From: an uncultured Lachnospiraceae bacterium
GTDB taxonomy: Bacteria > Bacillota > Clostridia > Lachnospirales > Lachnospiraceae
Assembly: GCA_902792005.1 (NCBI GenBank)
Contig: CADAXW010000013.1
Coordinates: forward strand, 40,400-104,399
Reading direction: 5' to 3'
Length of the DNA stretch: 64,000 nt
Part shown: piece after piece, positions 51,898 through 60,075 of the stretch
Layout: each line of letters opens with the position of its first letter
Numbering within the stretch: position 1 is the first letter of the stretch
The notes under the pieces: generated by a model
Told to the model about the DNA's origin: nothing
Database searches by the model: none
The model's input: the letters and a program-made list of their open reading frames with translations, nothing else
Translations under genes and position numbers: made by a program

Positions 51898-52932
51898 ATG
51901 AAGAAGTTTCGTAAGTTAGTAACAGCTACAGTGCTGTCAACCGCAATGATGTTCAGTTTATGTGCATGTGGTTCCGATTCAACATCCACAACAGCTGCTG
52001 GTGGCAGCTCTGAGAGTGGTGGTGGTGCAGCAACGGAAGCAGCAAAGCCGTCAGGCGGCGTGATCAAGGTTGGTGTTGTTAACAACCCGCCTTCAGAGTC
52101 CGGTTATCGTGAAGCAAACGTTAAAGACATGGAGAAGGTATTCTCCGCAGAGAACGGTTATGAGCTGAAGACATCCTACAGTCTGAAGAACGATGAGCAG
52201 CTTCAGGCAGCTCAGGGCTTCATCACAGAAGGTGTTGATTATCTTCTGATCTCCGCAGCTGAGACAACCGGCTGGGACGAGGTTCTTAAGAAGGCAAAAG
52301 AGGCCGGCATCAAGGTTTACCTCTTTGACCGTATGATCGATGTAAGTGAAGACCTTTATGAAGCAGCAGTTGTTTCCGACATGGCTGCAGAGGGTGATAC
52401 AGCTGTTAACTGGCTGCTGTCCCAGAACCTTCCGGAGTACAAGGTAATCCACATCCAGGGTGCTATGGGTTCTGATGCTCAGATCGGACGTACAGGCGCG
52501 CTTGATAAGCAGTTCGAGTCCGGCAAGATGACCAAGGTTGTTCAGCAGACAGCTACATGGGACGAGGCAGAGGCTAAGAAGATCGTTGAGACCGCTATCA
52601 ACAGTGGATCAGACTTCAACGTAATCTATGCAGAGAACGATGGTATGGCTAAGGGTGCTGTAGCAGCACTTGACGAAGCTGGTATCACACACGGTGTTGA
52701 CGGCAAGGTTGTAGTTATGGGATTTGACTGCAACAAGTGGGCTCTTCGTGAACTCCTTGCTAAGAAGTGGAACTATGATGGACAGTGCAGCCCGTTCCAG
52801 GCTCAGATCATCAGCGACCTGATCAAGAGTGGACAGGCGCCGGCATCCAAGAAGATCATCAACGAAGAAAAGGGCTTTGACGCAACTACAATTACCCAGG
52901 AAGATATCGACAAGTACGGACTGGGCGAATAA
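51898..52932 (+). CDS. Sugar ABC transporter substrate-binding lipoprotein
   Basis: A 344-residue lipoprotein with lipobox L-C-A-C (Cys24), a Gly/Ser/Ala-rich linker (about 25-50) and a class I sugar-binding fold. The contact motif A-E-N-D-G-M-A-K-G lies near residue 243 and F-D-R-M near 142. The organisation and the two-permease transporter downstream resemble the galactofuranose system YtfQRT-YjfF; arabinofuranose or another furanose/pentose is a reasonable ligand. Codon use is biased, which suggests high expression. The start at 51898 has AAGGAGGAG upstream. Confidence 0.92.
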   Translation: MKKFRKLVTATVLSTAMMFSLCACGSDSTSTTAAGGSSESGGGAATEAAKPSGGVIKVGVVNNPPSESGYREANVKDMEKVFSAENGYELKTSYSLKNDEQLQAAQGFITEGVDYLLISAAETTGWDEVLKKAKEAGIKVYLFDRMIDVSEDLYEAAVVSDMAAEGDTAVNWLLSQNLPEYKVIHIQGAMGSDAQIGRTGALDKQFESGKMTKVVQQTATWDEAEAKKIVETAINSGSDFNVIYAENDGMAKGAVAALDEAGITHGVDGKVVVMGFDCNKWALRELLAKKWNYDGQCSPFQAQIISDLIKSGQAPASKKIINEEKGFDATTITQEDIDKYGLGE

Positions 52933-52966
52933 TCACTTTTGAGATCTGATCTCATGAAAGTCAGAA

Positions 52967-53014
52967 AGCGCAGTCAGGCTGTATAGTCTAACACTAAAAC
53001 AGCAGGACTGCGCT
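52967..53014 (+). terminator. Hairpin between binding protein and ATPase genes
   Basis: AGCGCAGTC (52967-52975) pairs with GACTGCGCT (53006-53014), with an inner GGCTGT/ACAGC arm. The tail is CTCTTT. Such partial terminators commonly keep the binding protein more abundant than the membrane parts. Confidence 0.7.
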
Positions 53015-53045
53015 CTCTTTATGCAAAAGACAGGAGGAAACGGGT

Positions 53046-54557
53046 ATGCAAGAGGATTGCTTGCTGAAAATGACGGGGATCGAGAAAAGGTTCCCCGGAG
53101 TCCTTGCACTCCATAATGTGGAATTTACACTCCGGAAGGGTGAGATCCATGCGCTTATGGGAGAAAATGGCGCAGGAAAGTCAACGCTGATCAAGATACT
53201 GACAGGGGTATATCCCATGGACGGCGGTGAGGTGACCGTCGAGGGACAGAAGGTTCATATCGGTTCGCCCCAGGATGCACAGAATAGCGGAATCAGTACG
53301 GTTTATCAGGAGATCACGCTGTGCCCGAACCTGACGGTTGCCGAGAATATGTTTATCGGCCGGAGTAAAGGACTCTTTGTAAAACAGAAGGATTATGAAA
53401 AGCGTGCGGATGAGATCCTGGCGAATCTCCAGATTCCCGCCAGAGCGCGTCAGCAGCTGGGCAACTGCTCCCTGGCAGTACAGCAGATGGTGGCCATCGC
53501 ACGTGCGGTGGATATGCAGTGTAAGGTTCTGATCCTTGACGAGCCCACATCCTCTCTGGATGATAAAGAGGTAAATATGCTCTTTACCCTTATGCGGGAT
53601 CTGAAGTCCCGTGGCGTAGGGATCGTGTTTGTAACACATTTCCTTGAGCAGGTTTATGAGGTTTGCGACAGGATCACGGTACTCCGAAACGGAGAACTCG
53701 TGGGAGAGTATCTGGTAGAAGATCTGCCGCAGGTACAGCTGGTTGCAAAGATGATGGGTAAGGAGCTGGAAGAGCTCAACAACCTGTCGGATACAGAGGA
53801 AAAGACAGCGAAGGAAGGGGAGGTATTCTACGAGGCAGAGGATCTCTCCAGCAGCGCTGCATTTCCGTTTAACTTCTCCATCAGGAAGGGTGAAGTCAAC
53901 GGCTTTACCGGCCTCCTTGGCTCCGGCCGAAGTGAGAGCGTAAGAGCCATCTTCGGTGCGGATAAGGTAACCGGCGGAAAGGTAAGGATCAAAGGAAAAA
54001 ACGTGAAGATCACGAAGCCCATCGATGCCATGAAGAACCGGATCGGTTACCTGGCAGAGGACAGAAAGCGGGACGGTATCATCTCAGAGCTCAGTGTCCG
54101 GGAGAATATCATCCTTGCCATGCAGGTAATGAACGGTATCTTCAAGCCCATCAGTCGCAGCGAGTCTCTGGCCTTTGCGGAAGAGTATATCAAGGCTTTG
54201 AATATCAAGACAGCAAGCCCTGAGACCCCCATCGGTTCTCTCAGTGGCGGTAATCAGCAGAAGGTGATCCTGGCCAGATGGCTTCTGACCCATCCGGATT
54301 ATCTGATCCTGGATGAGCCCACCCGTGGTATCGACGTAGGAACCAAGCTGGAGATCCAGAAGCTGGTGCTGAAGCTTGCGGAAGATGGCGTGAGTGTAAC
54401 CTTTATTTCCTCTGAGGTTGAGGAAATGCTCCGTACCTGCAGCCGGCTGATCGTTATGCGCGACAGACATATCGTAGGCGAACTGACAGGATCGGATCTG
54501 AACCAGGCACAGGTAATGAAGACGATTGCAGGAGGTGAGGCGCAAAATGAAAACTAA
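53046..54557 (+). CDS. Sugar ABC transporter ATP-binding protein (two ATPase domains)
   Basis: A 503-residue RbsA/MglA/YtfR-type protein with two tandem ABC domains. First domain: Walker A G-E-N-G-A-G-K-S-T near 39-47 and L-I-L-D-E-P-T. Second domain: Walker A replaced by G-L-L-G-S-G-R-S (non-canonical, as usual in this family), signature L-S-G-G-N-Q-Q-K near 397 and I-L-D-E-P-T-R-G-I-D-V-G. It powers sugar import. It overlaps the first permease gene by 11 bases. Confidence 0.95.
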   Translation: MQEDCLLKMTGIEKRFPGVLALHNVEFTLRKGEIHALMGENGAGKSTLIKILTGVYPMDGGEVTVEGQKVHIGSPQDAQNSGISTVYQEITLCPNLTVAENMFIGRSKGLFVKQKDYEKRADEILANLQIPARARQQLGNCSLAVQQMVAIARAVDMQCKVLILDEPTSSLDDKEVNMLFTLMRDLKSRGVGIVFVTHFLEQVYEVCDRITVLRNGELVGEYLVEDLPQVQLVAKMMGKELEELNNLSDTEEKTAKEGEVFYEAEDLSSSAAFPFNFSIRKGEVNGFTGLLGSGRSESVRAIFGADKVTGGKVRIKGKNVKITKPIDAMKNRIGYLAEDRKRDGIISELSVRENIILAMQVMNGIFKPISRSESLAFAEEYIKALNIKTASPETPIGSLSGGNQQKVILARWLLTHPDYLILDEPTRGIDVGTKLEIQKLVLKLAEDGVSVTFISSEVEEMLRTCSRLIVMRDRHIVGELTGSDLNQAQVMKTIAGGEAQNEN

Positions 54558-55623
54558 AAAAAGAAGCTTTGCGGCGATCTTCGGACCGTTGGCCATACCT
54601 CTGATCGCCGTCGCTTTGCTGGTGATTTTCAACCTGATCCGTGATCCCAGCTTCTTCGGTATAGAGATCAAATACAATATTGACGGAAATGCGGTTCTTT
54701 CCGGAAACCTGATCACCATCATCAACGGTGCCAGTGAGCTTGCGATCCTTGCAATGGGTATGACCCTTGTTACCGCAGCCTGCGGCGGACAGGATATCAG
54801 TGTAGGCGCAGCCGCAGCTATCGCCGGTAGTGTATTTGTAAAGATACTGAAGTCCGCTTCTGAGATTGGCGGCGGAACGGTAGTTCTTGCTTTTCTGGCA
54901 GCATGTGTTGTAGCAATGATCTTCGGAGCATTCAATGGATCCCTGGTTGCGATATTTAAGATACAGCCCATGATCGCAACGTTGATCCTATATACCTGCG
55001 GTCGGTCTATCGCATACTGGATCAACGGCGGTGCGACTCCGACGGTAGAAAGTCCCATCATTTCCGCATGGGGCGGTTTCATCCCGGGAGTTCCGATTCC
55101 GACTCCGGTGCTGATCGTTATCATCATGGCGATCATCTTTACACTGGTCTTCCGGTTTACATCCCTCCGGCTGATGACACAGGCGGTAGGTATCAACGAA
55201 AGCGCAGCGAAGCTGAATGGTATCAATACTACATTTATCAAGCTGCTCAGCTTTATCATTCTTGGTGTATGTGTGGCTGTTGCAGGAAGCATCGGCGTCA
55301 GCCGACTGGGCCTGATCAACCATGAGACGCTGCTTCTGGATGTGGAGATGGATACGATCCTTGCAGTTGCCATCGGCGGTAACAGCCTGGGTGGCGGACG
55401 GTTCCGTCTCAGTGGAAGTATCATCGGAGCCTATGTTATCCAGATGCTTACCATCACACTGTATGCCATGGGTGTATCCTCCACGGATGTTAAGGCATAC
55501 AAGGCAGTTGTCATCGTCATCCTGGTAGTTATCGGATCTCCTGTTGTAAAGAGGAAATTCCAGAAGTTTATGGGAGATATGCGCAGGAAAAAAGCTGAAA
55601 AAAGGGAGAAAGGAGCTGCATAA
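54547..55623 (+). CDS. Sugar ABC transporter permease 1 (YtfT-like)
   Basis: A 358-residue membrane protein of the RbsC/MglC/YtfT family with about eight to ten helices. Typical motifs are G-G-Q-D-I-S-V-G near residue 84 and A-I-G-G-N-S-L-G-G near 279. ATG 54547 is used because GGAGGTGAGG precedes it; it overlaps the ATPase stop. A basic, charged C-terminus (R-R-K-K-A-E-K-R) follows the last helix. Confidence 0.93.
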   Translation: MKTKKRSFAAIFGPLAIPLIAVALLVIFNLIRDPSFFGIEIKYNIDGNAVLSGNLITIINGASELAILAMGMTLVTAACGGQDISVGAAAAIAGSVFVKILKSASEIGGGTVVLAFLAACVVAMIFGAFNGSLVAIFKIQPMIATLILYTCGRSIAYWINGGATPTVESPIISAWGGFIPGVPIPTPVLIVIIMAIIFTLVFRFTSLRLMTQAVGINESAAKLNGINTTFIKLLSFIILGVCVAVAGSIGVSRLGLINHETLLLDVEMDTILAVAIGGNSLGGGRFRLSGSIIGAYVIQMLTITLYAMGVSSTDVKAYKAVVIVILVVIGSPVVKRKFQKFMGDMRRKKAEKREKGAA

Positions 55624-55625
55624 AT

Positions 55626-56657
55626 ATGGAAGACTTTATGAAGAAACGCAGAGAACCATTTACCGACACGCAGCTTCTGATGACCATCACCATTGGTATC
55701 TTCGTGGTCATGTATATTCTCGCCATGATTTTCCTCGGAGGCGGTTTCCTGCATTTTCAGCAGATTGCTGATCTTTTGAATGACAATACCAGTCTGATCA
55801 TCGTATCCTGTGCCCTGACCATCGTTATGATCGGCGGCGGTATCGATATCAGCGTTGGTGCGGTTACATCTCTCGTAGTTATGAGTTGTGTTATGTACCT
55901 GAACAACGGAGGAAATATTTTCGTATCCATCCTCCTGGCGTTAGGTATCGGCCTTGCCTTTGGTGTGGTACAGGGCTTCCTGATCAGTTATCTGGAAATC
56001 CAGCCCTTCATCGTTACACTGGCAGGTATGTTCTTTGCACGTGGTATGACCACCATCCTTTCGGTGAATCCGCAGAAGGCAACCCATGAGGGCTTCCTGG
56101 AGCTGATGAGCAGCCGGATCGAGATCCCCTGGCTGGGATATACTGCAAATAACGGAAATAAGATCCCTCTTCGGATCGAGATCGGTGTTATTGTAGCGAT
56201 CCTCTGTGTGATCGCAGTGTTCCTCATTCTGAGATTCTCCCGTCTGGGCCGTAATTTCTACGCCATCGGTGGAAATCAGCAGAGCGCACTGATGCTTGGT
56301 ATCAATGTAAAGAGAACCAGATTCCTTTCCTATGTGATCAGCGGACTTCTCTGCGGTATCGCAGGTTATGTGTTCATGATGCATACAGGTGCAGGAAATG
56401 CAACCAATGCAGCGGGCATGGAAATGAATGCCATCGCCTCCTCCATCATCGGCGGTACCCTCCTTACCGGTGGTGTCGGAAGTGTGATCGGTACCTTCTT
56501 CGGAACCATGACACTGACCACGATCAAGAAGATCGTTGTATCCAGTGGACTGAATCAGCCCTGGTGGCAGAGTATCTCCACCGGCGGTATGCTTTGCTTC
56601 TTCATCATTCTCCAGAGTGTGGTACTCCGGAAGAGAGAGAAGAAGAGAAACCTATGA
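55626..56657 (+). CDS. Sugar ABC transporter permease 2 (YjfF-like)
   Basis: A 343-residue permease of the same family but clearly different from permease 1. Motifs are G-G-G-I-D-I-S-V-G near residue 75, R-G-M-T-T near 140, and I-G-G-N-Q-Q-S-A near 217. Two non-identical permeases with one double ATPase is the hallmark of the YtfQRT-YjfF class and of related furanose/fructose importers. It starts 2 bases after permease 1 with GGAG upstream. Confidence 0.93.
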   Translation: MEDFMKKRREPFTDTQLLMTITIGIFVVMYILAMIFLGGGFLHFQQIADLLNDNTSLIIVSCALTIVMIGGGIDISVGAVTSLVVMSCVMYLNNGGNIFVSILLALGIGLAFGVVQGFLISYLEIQPFIVTLAGMFFARGMTTILSVNPQKATHEGFLELMSSRIEIPWLGYTANNGNKIPLRIEIGVIVAILCVIAVFLILRFSRLGRNFYAIGGNQQSALMLGINVKRTRFLSYVISGLLCGIAGYVFMMHTGAGNATNAAGMEMNAIASSIIGGTLLTGGVGSVIGTFFGTMTLTTIKKIVVSSGLNQPWWQSISTGGMLCFFIILQSVVLRKREKKRNL

Positions 56658-56700
56658 GGAAATAATAAAGAGGAAAAATAAAACACAAAAAAACCCATGG

Positions 56701-56727
56701 ATGGTCGGGGGAGATTCCCCCGATCAT
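56701..56727 (+). terminator. Hairpin terminator after the sugar transporter
   Basis: TCGGGGGA (56705-56712) pairs with TCCCCCGA (56716-56723) with outer ATG/CAT pairing. The T tract is poor (TTCTATATTT), so termination may be partial. Confidence 0.6.
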
Positions 56728-56745
56728 TCTATATTTGAAAATGGC

Positions 56746-56775
56746 TTTTCATATTTTCAGGAGTTGTGATATGAT
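56746..56775 (+). promoter_or_regulatory. Promoter of the frameshifted GGDEF gene
   Basis: TTTTCA (56746-56751), 18 bases, then TGATATGAT (56767-56775), an extended -10 of the same type seen at 1251-1259 and 4269-4277. Confidence 0.5.
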
Positions 56776-56835
56776 GGGGCTGTGAGAACATGCTTTGTAA
56801 GAGCATTAGAATCGAGGCTTAGGAGACAGACCGGA

Positions 56836-58286
56836 ATGAGCGATCAGGATCACAAATCAAATAAAACAGTGAGTCACGTCGGGATCCGTACACTGGCAGT
56901 TGCATTTATCGTAATTGCCATATTTGTTTCTGCGGCGATTTATATCGGACTGCGTTTCTATGCCACCAAAAAAGAGGCGCTGCAGCTGCAGTGCGAGGTG
57001 AATGCCAAGGATTCCGCCAGAGAATATGACCGATGTCTGCATACGCGTGCCAATATCGTTGCCGTTGTAGGATACGCGGTGGATACCATGATGAAGTCCG
57101 GCAAGGATAACCAGGCGATCCTGGAGTATCTGACTTCTGAAACAAATTACATTGTTGTTACGCTGGATCCCAGCACCACCGGTCTTTATGGTCTTTTTAA
57201 CGGGGAATACCTTGACGGATCCGGCTGGACCCCGGATGCAGACTATGTTCCAACGGAACGGCCCTGGTATATCCAGACACTTCAGTCCGATCGGGAGATC
57301 ACATTTGTTGAGCCCTATCTGGATATGCAGACGGAAACAGTCATGATGACGGTAACGGATCTGCTCACTGACGGGAAAAGCGTTATTGCCATGGATGTCA
57401 GCCTGGCTCCGATACAGAAGATCATTGAAAATGTAACGACTGAAACCGAAGGAAGTCAGGCCCTCGTTCTGGATTCAAACGGAATTGTGGTTGCACATTC
57501 CGATAAGAGCCAGTTGGGCGTCAATTATCTTGCGGCGGCGGATGGTCTGGGACATTCCATCGCTGACAGCATTCTGTGGATAAGCTTGAGGGGGGATGGT
57601 TCAGTGTCAGTCTGATCGATACGGATATCTGGTATCAGCCCCTGCGGCGTACCACAGTGATCCTGGGAATCGGGTTGGCTGTAATGGTAGCCTTCCTTAC
57701 CTTCGTATTCCTCCGTCTCAATGCAAAGAACCGGGCGCTTCAGCGGCTTCATACAAGGATCGATCAGGAGGAACGCCGTGGCAATGAACTGCAGCTGCTT
57801 TCCGAAACCGATCGTATGACCGGGCTTTATGATCGCGTCAGCGGCGAACGCAAGGTAAATGCGCTGCTGGATGCTAATGTGGAGGGCATGTTCCTGGAGC
57901 TGGATATTGATAATTTCAAGTCCATCAATGACACCTATGGACATCAGGTGGGGGATCAGGTGATCCTTGCAGTGGCGGAAGCCTTGCACAGTACCTTCCG
58001 ATCCAATGATATCACTATGCGGCTGGGCGGAGATGAGTTCGGTGTTTTTGCAGTGGGTATCACGAAACAGGAAATGGCGGAGGCCATCATCCATCGTCTG
58101 TTCCAGCATCTGGATTGTATGGAGGTTGAGGGACTGGGAGAACGGAAGGTCACTGGCAGTGTAGGAGCTGTGCTCTCAACAGGAAAGAAGGCGGAGCACT
58201 TCGGTGAGTTGTACACTGCCGTTGACACCGCCATGTATACGAGCAAGAAGCAATCAGGCAACAGCCTTACCTTCGGCTCGTTATGA
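56836..58286 (+). pseudogene. Membrane sensor diguanylate cyclase interrupted by a frameshift
   Basis: Two overlapping frames make one protein. Frame 1 (56836 to stop 57613-57615): membrane helix (about 19-42), then a Cache-type extracytoplasmic sensor domain. Frame 2 (open from about 57576 to 58286): end of the sensor, second membrane helix, then a GGDEF domain with T-G-L-Y-D-R, the exact G-G-D-E-F signature and an R-S-N-D inhibitory site five residues before it. Joining the frames needs a -1 shift or one extra base, most simply near the six-G run at 57590-57595. The gene is either inactive, phase variable, or a sequencing error. ATG 56836 follows AGGAG. Confidence 0.82.
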
Positions 58287-58412
58287 TATTTCAGCGGTTG
58301 ATAAGGTGCCAAGGGATATCACAGCCATCCGGATTTCTGATCGAGCTGATCCAGCATATCAAGGAATAAAAAAAGATTTGAGCCACTGTTTTGTGGATAT
58401 GATACATTTCAA

Positions 58413-59027
58413 ATGGGTGTATTTATGGGAAAGAAAAAAGTCGAACATGTGGTGTTTGATGGGATGCGGAAGATAAAAAAGAGCATCAACATCAACCAAT
58501 ATAACACGCAAAATGAGAACAGAACAGTGAAGCGGACAGCGAAATCAAATGTTCAGAAGCATCCATTCCCACCACTTTATGATGAGAATTCAAGGGTGCT
58601 GATACTTGGTAGTTTTCCGTCTGTAAAGTCCAGAGAAATGATGTTTTTCTACGGACATCCACAAAACAGATTCTGGAAGGTGATCGCGGGTATTTTTGAT
58701 GAGGAGATTCCGATTTCGATTGACGAGAAGAAACAGTTGATTCTCGGAAATCATCTTGCTCTTTGGGATGTGATCGCAGAATGCGAAATCGTGGGCTCAT
58801 CGGATGCGAGCATCAAAAATGCCCGGGCGAATGACCTGAGCAAAATCCTGAATCATGCGCCGATTCAGAAGATTATAGTCAATGGTAAAACGGCGGAAAG
58901 ACTATATATCAAATATATTGAACCGGTGACGGGAATAAAAGCGGTTGTGCTTCCATCCACAAGTCCTGCGAATGCGGCATGGAGCCTGGATAGACTTGTA
59001 GATGCGTGGGAGGCTGAGATTAAATGA
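58413..59027 (+). CDS. DNA-deoxyinosine (hypoxanthine) glycosylase
   Basis: A 204-codon frame; the conserved domain starts about residue 49 (H-P-F-P-P-L-Y-D). Motifs are L-I-L-G-S-F-P-S-V-K-S-R-E, F-Y-G-H-P-Q-N-R-F-W-K, L-W-D-V-I and L-P-S-T-S-P-A-N-A, which match the uracil-DNA glycosylase-superfamily enzymes that remove hypoxanthine from DNA. The N-terminal ~48 residues are lysine- and asparagine-rich and not part of the family; the true start is uncertain, since no strong ribosome binding site is seen. Start of the AT-rich accessory region. Confidence 0.85.
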   Translation: MGVFMGKKKVEHVVFDGMRKIKKSININQYNTQNENRTVKRTAKSNVQKHPFPPLYDENSRVLILGSFPSVKSREMMFFYGHPQNRFWKVIAGIFDEEIPISIDEKKQLILGNHLALWDVIAECEIVGSSDASIKNARANDLSKILNHAPIQKIIVNGKTAERLYIKYIEPVTGIKAVVLPSTSPANAAWSLDRLVDAWEAEIK

Positions 59028-59099
59028 TGCACTTATGCCTGGGGCATAGGTGCAAAATATGCACCTATGCTTGACACGCAGGTGCAAATGTTGCATACT
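59028..59099 (+). promoter_or_regulatory. Promoter and operator array of the MntA/HepT pair
   Basis: TTGACA (59071-59076), 17 bases and CATACT (59094-59099) form the promoter. Just upstream are three related sites in alternating orientation: TGCACTTATGC (59028-59038), GCATAGGTGCA (59044-59054) and TGCACCTATGC (59060-59070). The last two form a perfect 11-bp inverted repeat. The GGTGCA core recurs at 59081-59086 and around the ribosome binding site. Confidence 0.7.
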
Positions 59100-59119
59100 A
59101 TCTATGATGGAGGTGCAAT

Positions 59120-59593
59120 ATGGGCGCGATTAAAAAATTGAGAACAGAAAAGAAACTGACCCAGCAGCAAGCTGCAGAAATACTTGGCATTTCTCTCAGG
59201 TCATACAAATCTTATGAGAATGATGCCGATAAGGTTGGTACAATAAAATACAATTACATTCTTGATAAACTTAATTCAATAAACCCGATAGACGAAGAAC
59301 ATGGTATTTTGGATTTGGAATATATAAAAGAAAAATGTGATAGCGTTTTCTCGGAGTACCCAGTACATTATTGCGTCTTATTTGGGTCTTATGCAAAAGG
59401 TAAAGCTATAGAAACCAGCGATGTAGATCTGCTTGTTTCGTCCGATGTAAAAGGACTAAAGTTTTATGGAATGGTTGAAAAACTCAGGACTTCGCTCCAC
59501 AAGAAGGTAGATGTGCTTAGTCTTGAGCAACTTAGGGATAATCTTGAACTGACAGATGAGATATTAAAGAACGGGATCAGGATATATGGATAA
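59120..59593 (+). CDS. mntA: XRE-MntA antitoxin: helix-turn-helix fused to MNT nucleotidyltransferase
   Basis: A 157-residue protein. Residues about 3-50 form an XRE-type helix-turn-helix (K-K-L-T-Q-Q-Q-A-A-E-I-L-G-I-S, then Y-K-S-Y-E-N). Residues about 78-157 form a minimal nucleotidyltransferase with F-G-S-Y-A-K-G and the catalytic pair Asp101 and Asp103. MntA proteins neutralise HepT by adding AMP to it. The fused helix-turn-helix would let this antitoxin repress its own operon through the TGCAC-TATGC sites. It overlaps hepT by 8 bases. GGAGGTG precedes the ATG. Confidence 0.9.
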   Translation: MGAIKKLRTEKKLTQQQAAEILGISLRSYKSYENDADKVGTIKYNYILDKLNSINPIDEEHGILDLEYIKEKCDSVFSEYPVHYCVLFGSYAKGKAIETSDVDLLVSSDVKGLKFYGMVEKLRTSLHKKVDVLSLEQLRDNLELTDEILKNGIRIYG

Positions 59594-59918
59594 CTATAAA
59601 AATGATACTTACTATCTGGACAAGATCAGAACGGATATGACATTCATTATTGCTCACATGAAGGATGTAGACCTGCAGGAATTAAACAATAACGAAGTTC
59701 TGCTTGATTCAATGCTTTTTAGAATGATTCAGATCTCAGAGAATGTAAAACGGCTTTCTGAGGAATATAAAGAAAATAACAGTAACCTGCCATGGAACGA
59801 ACTTACTGGTCTTAGAAATCGTATCGTACATGATTACGGAAATATAGATCTGAATATTGTGTTTGAAACGCTGAAGTATGATATCCCGGAGCTTATGGAG
59901 CGATTGACGGAAGAATAA
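59586..59918 (+). CDS. hepT: HepT toxin (HEPN/DUF86 ribonuclease)
   Basis: A 110-residue all-helical HEPN-family protein. The RNase motif R-x4-H is present as R77-N-R-I-V-H82, followed by D-Y84, the tyrosine region modified in HepT. Active HepT cleaves RNA and stops growth; AMPylation by MntA blocks it. It is encoded with an 8-base overlap downstream of the antitoxin, the normal order for this family. Normal length and intact active site suggest a functional system. Confidence 0.92.
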   Translation: MDNYKNDTYYLDKIRTDMTFIIAHMKDVDLQELNNNEVLLDSMLFRMIQISENVKRLSEEYKENNSNLPWNELTGLRNRIVHDYGNIDLNIVFETLKYDIPELMERLTEE

Positions 59919-60016
59919 GATGATATAATATTCTTGAATCAGGTGAGCTATCAGAAACTTCTATCGGTTTTTCCGACAAAAGTTCAACATATGATAGATT
60001 TGTTTTTGGAAGCAAC

Positions 60017-60055
60017 GGCGTTTCATCTTTAAAAGGTGAGGCGCCTGTTTTTTTT
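60017..60055 (+). terminator. Attenuator-like terminator immediately upstream of the RelA/SpoT-domain gene
   Basis: GGCGTTTCATC (60017-60027) pairs along its full length with GGTGAGGCGCC (60035-60045), using G-T wobbles, with a 7-base loop and eight T (60048-60055). The ribosome binding site GAGGAGG overlaps the end of this tract. Confidence 0.8.
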
Positions 60056-60075
60056 GAGGAGGTTACAAGGTTTAT

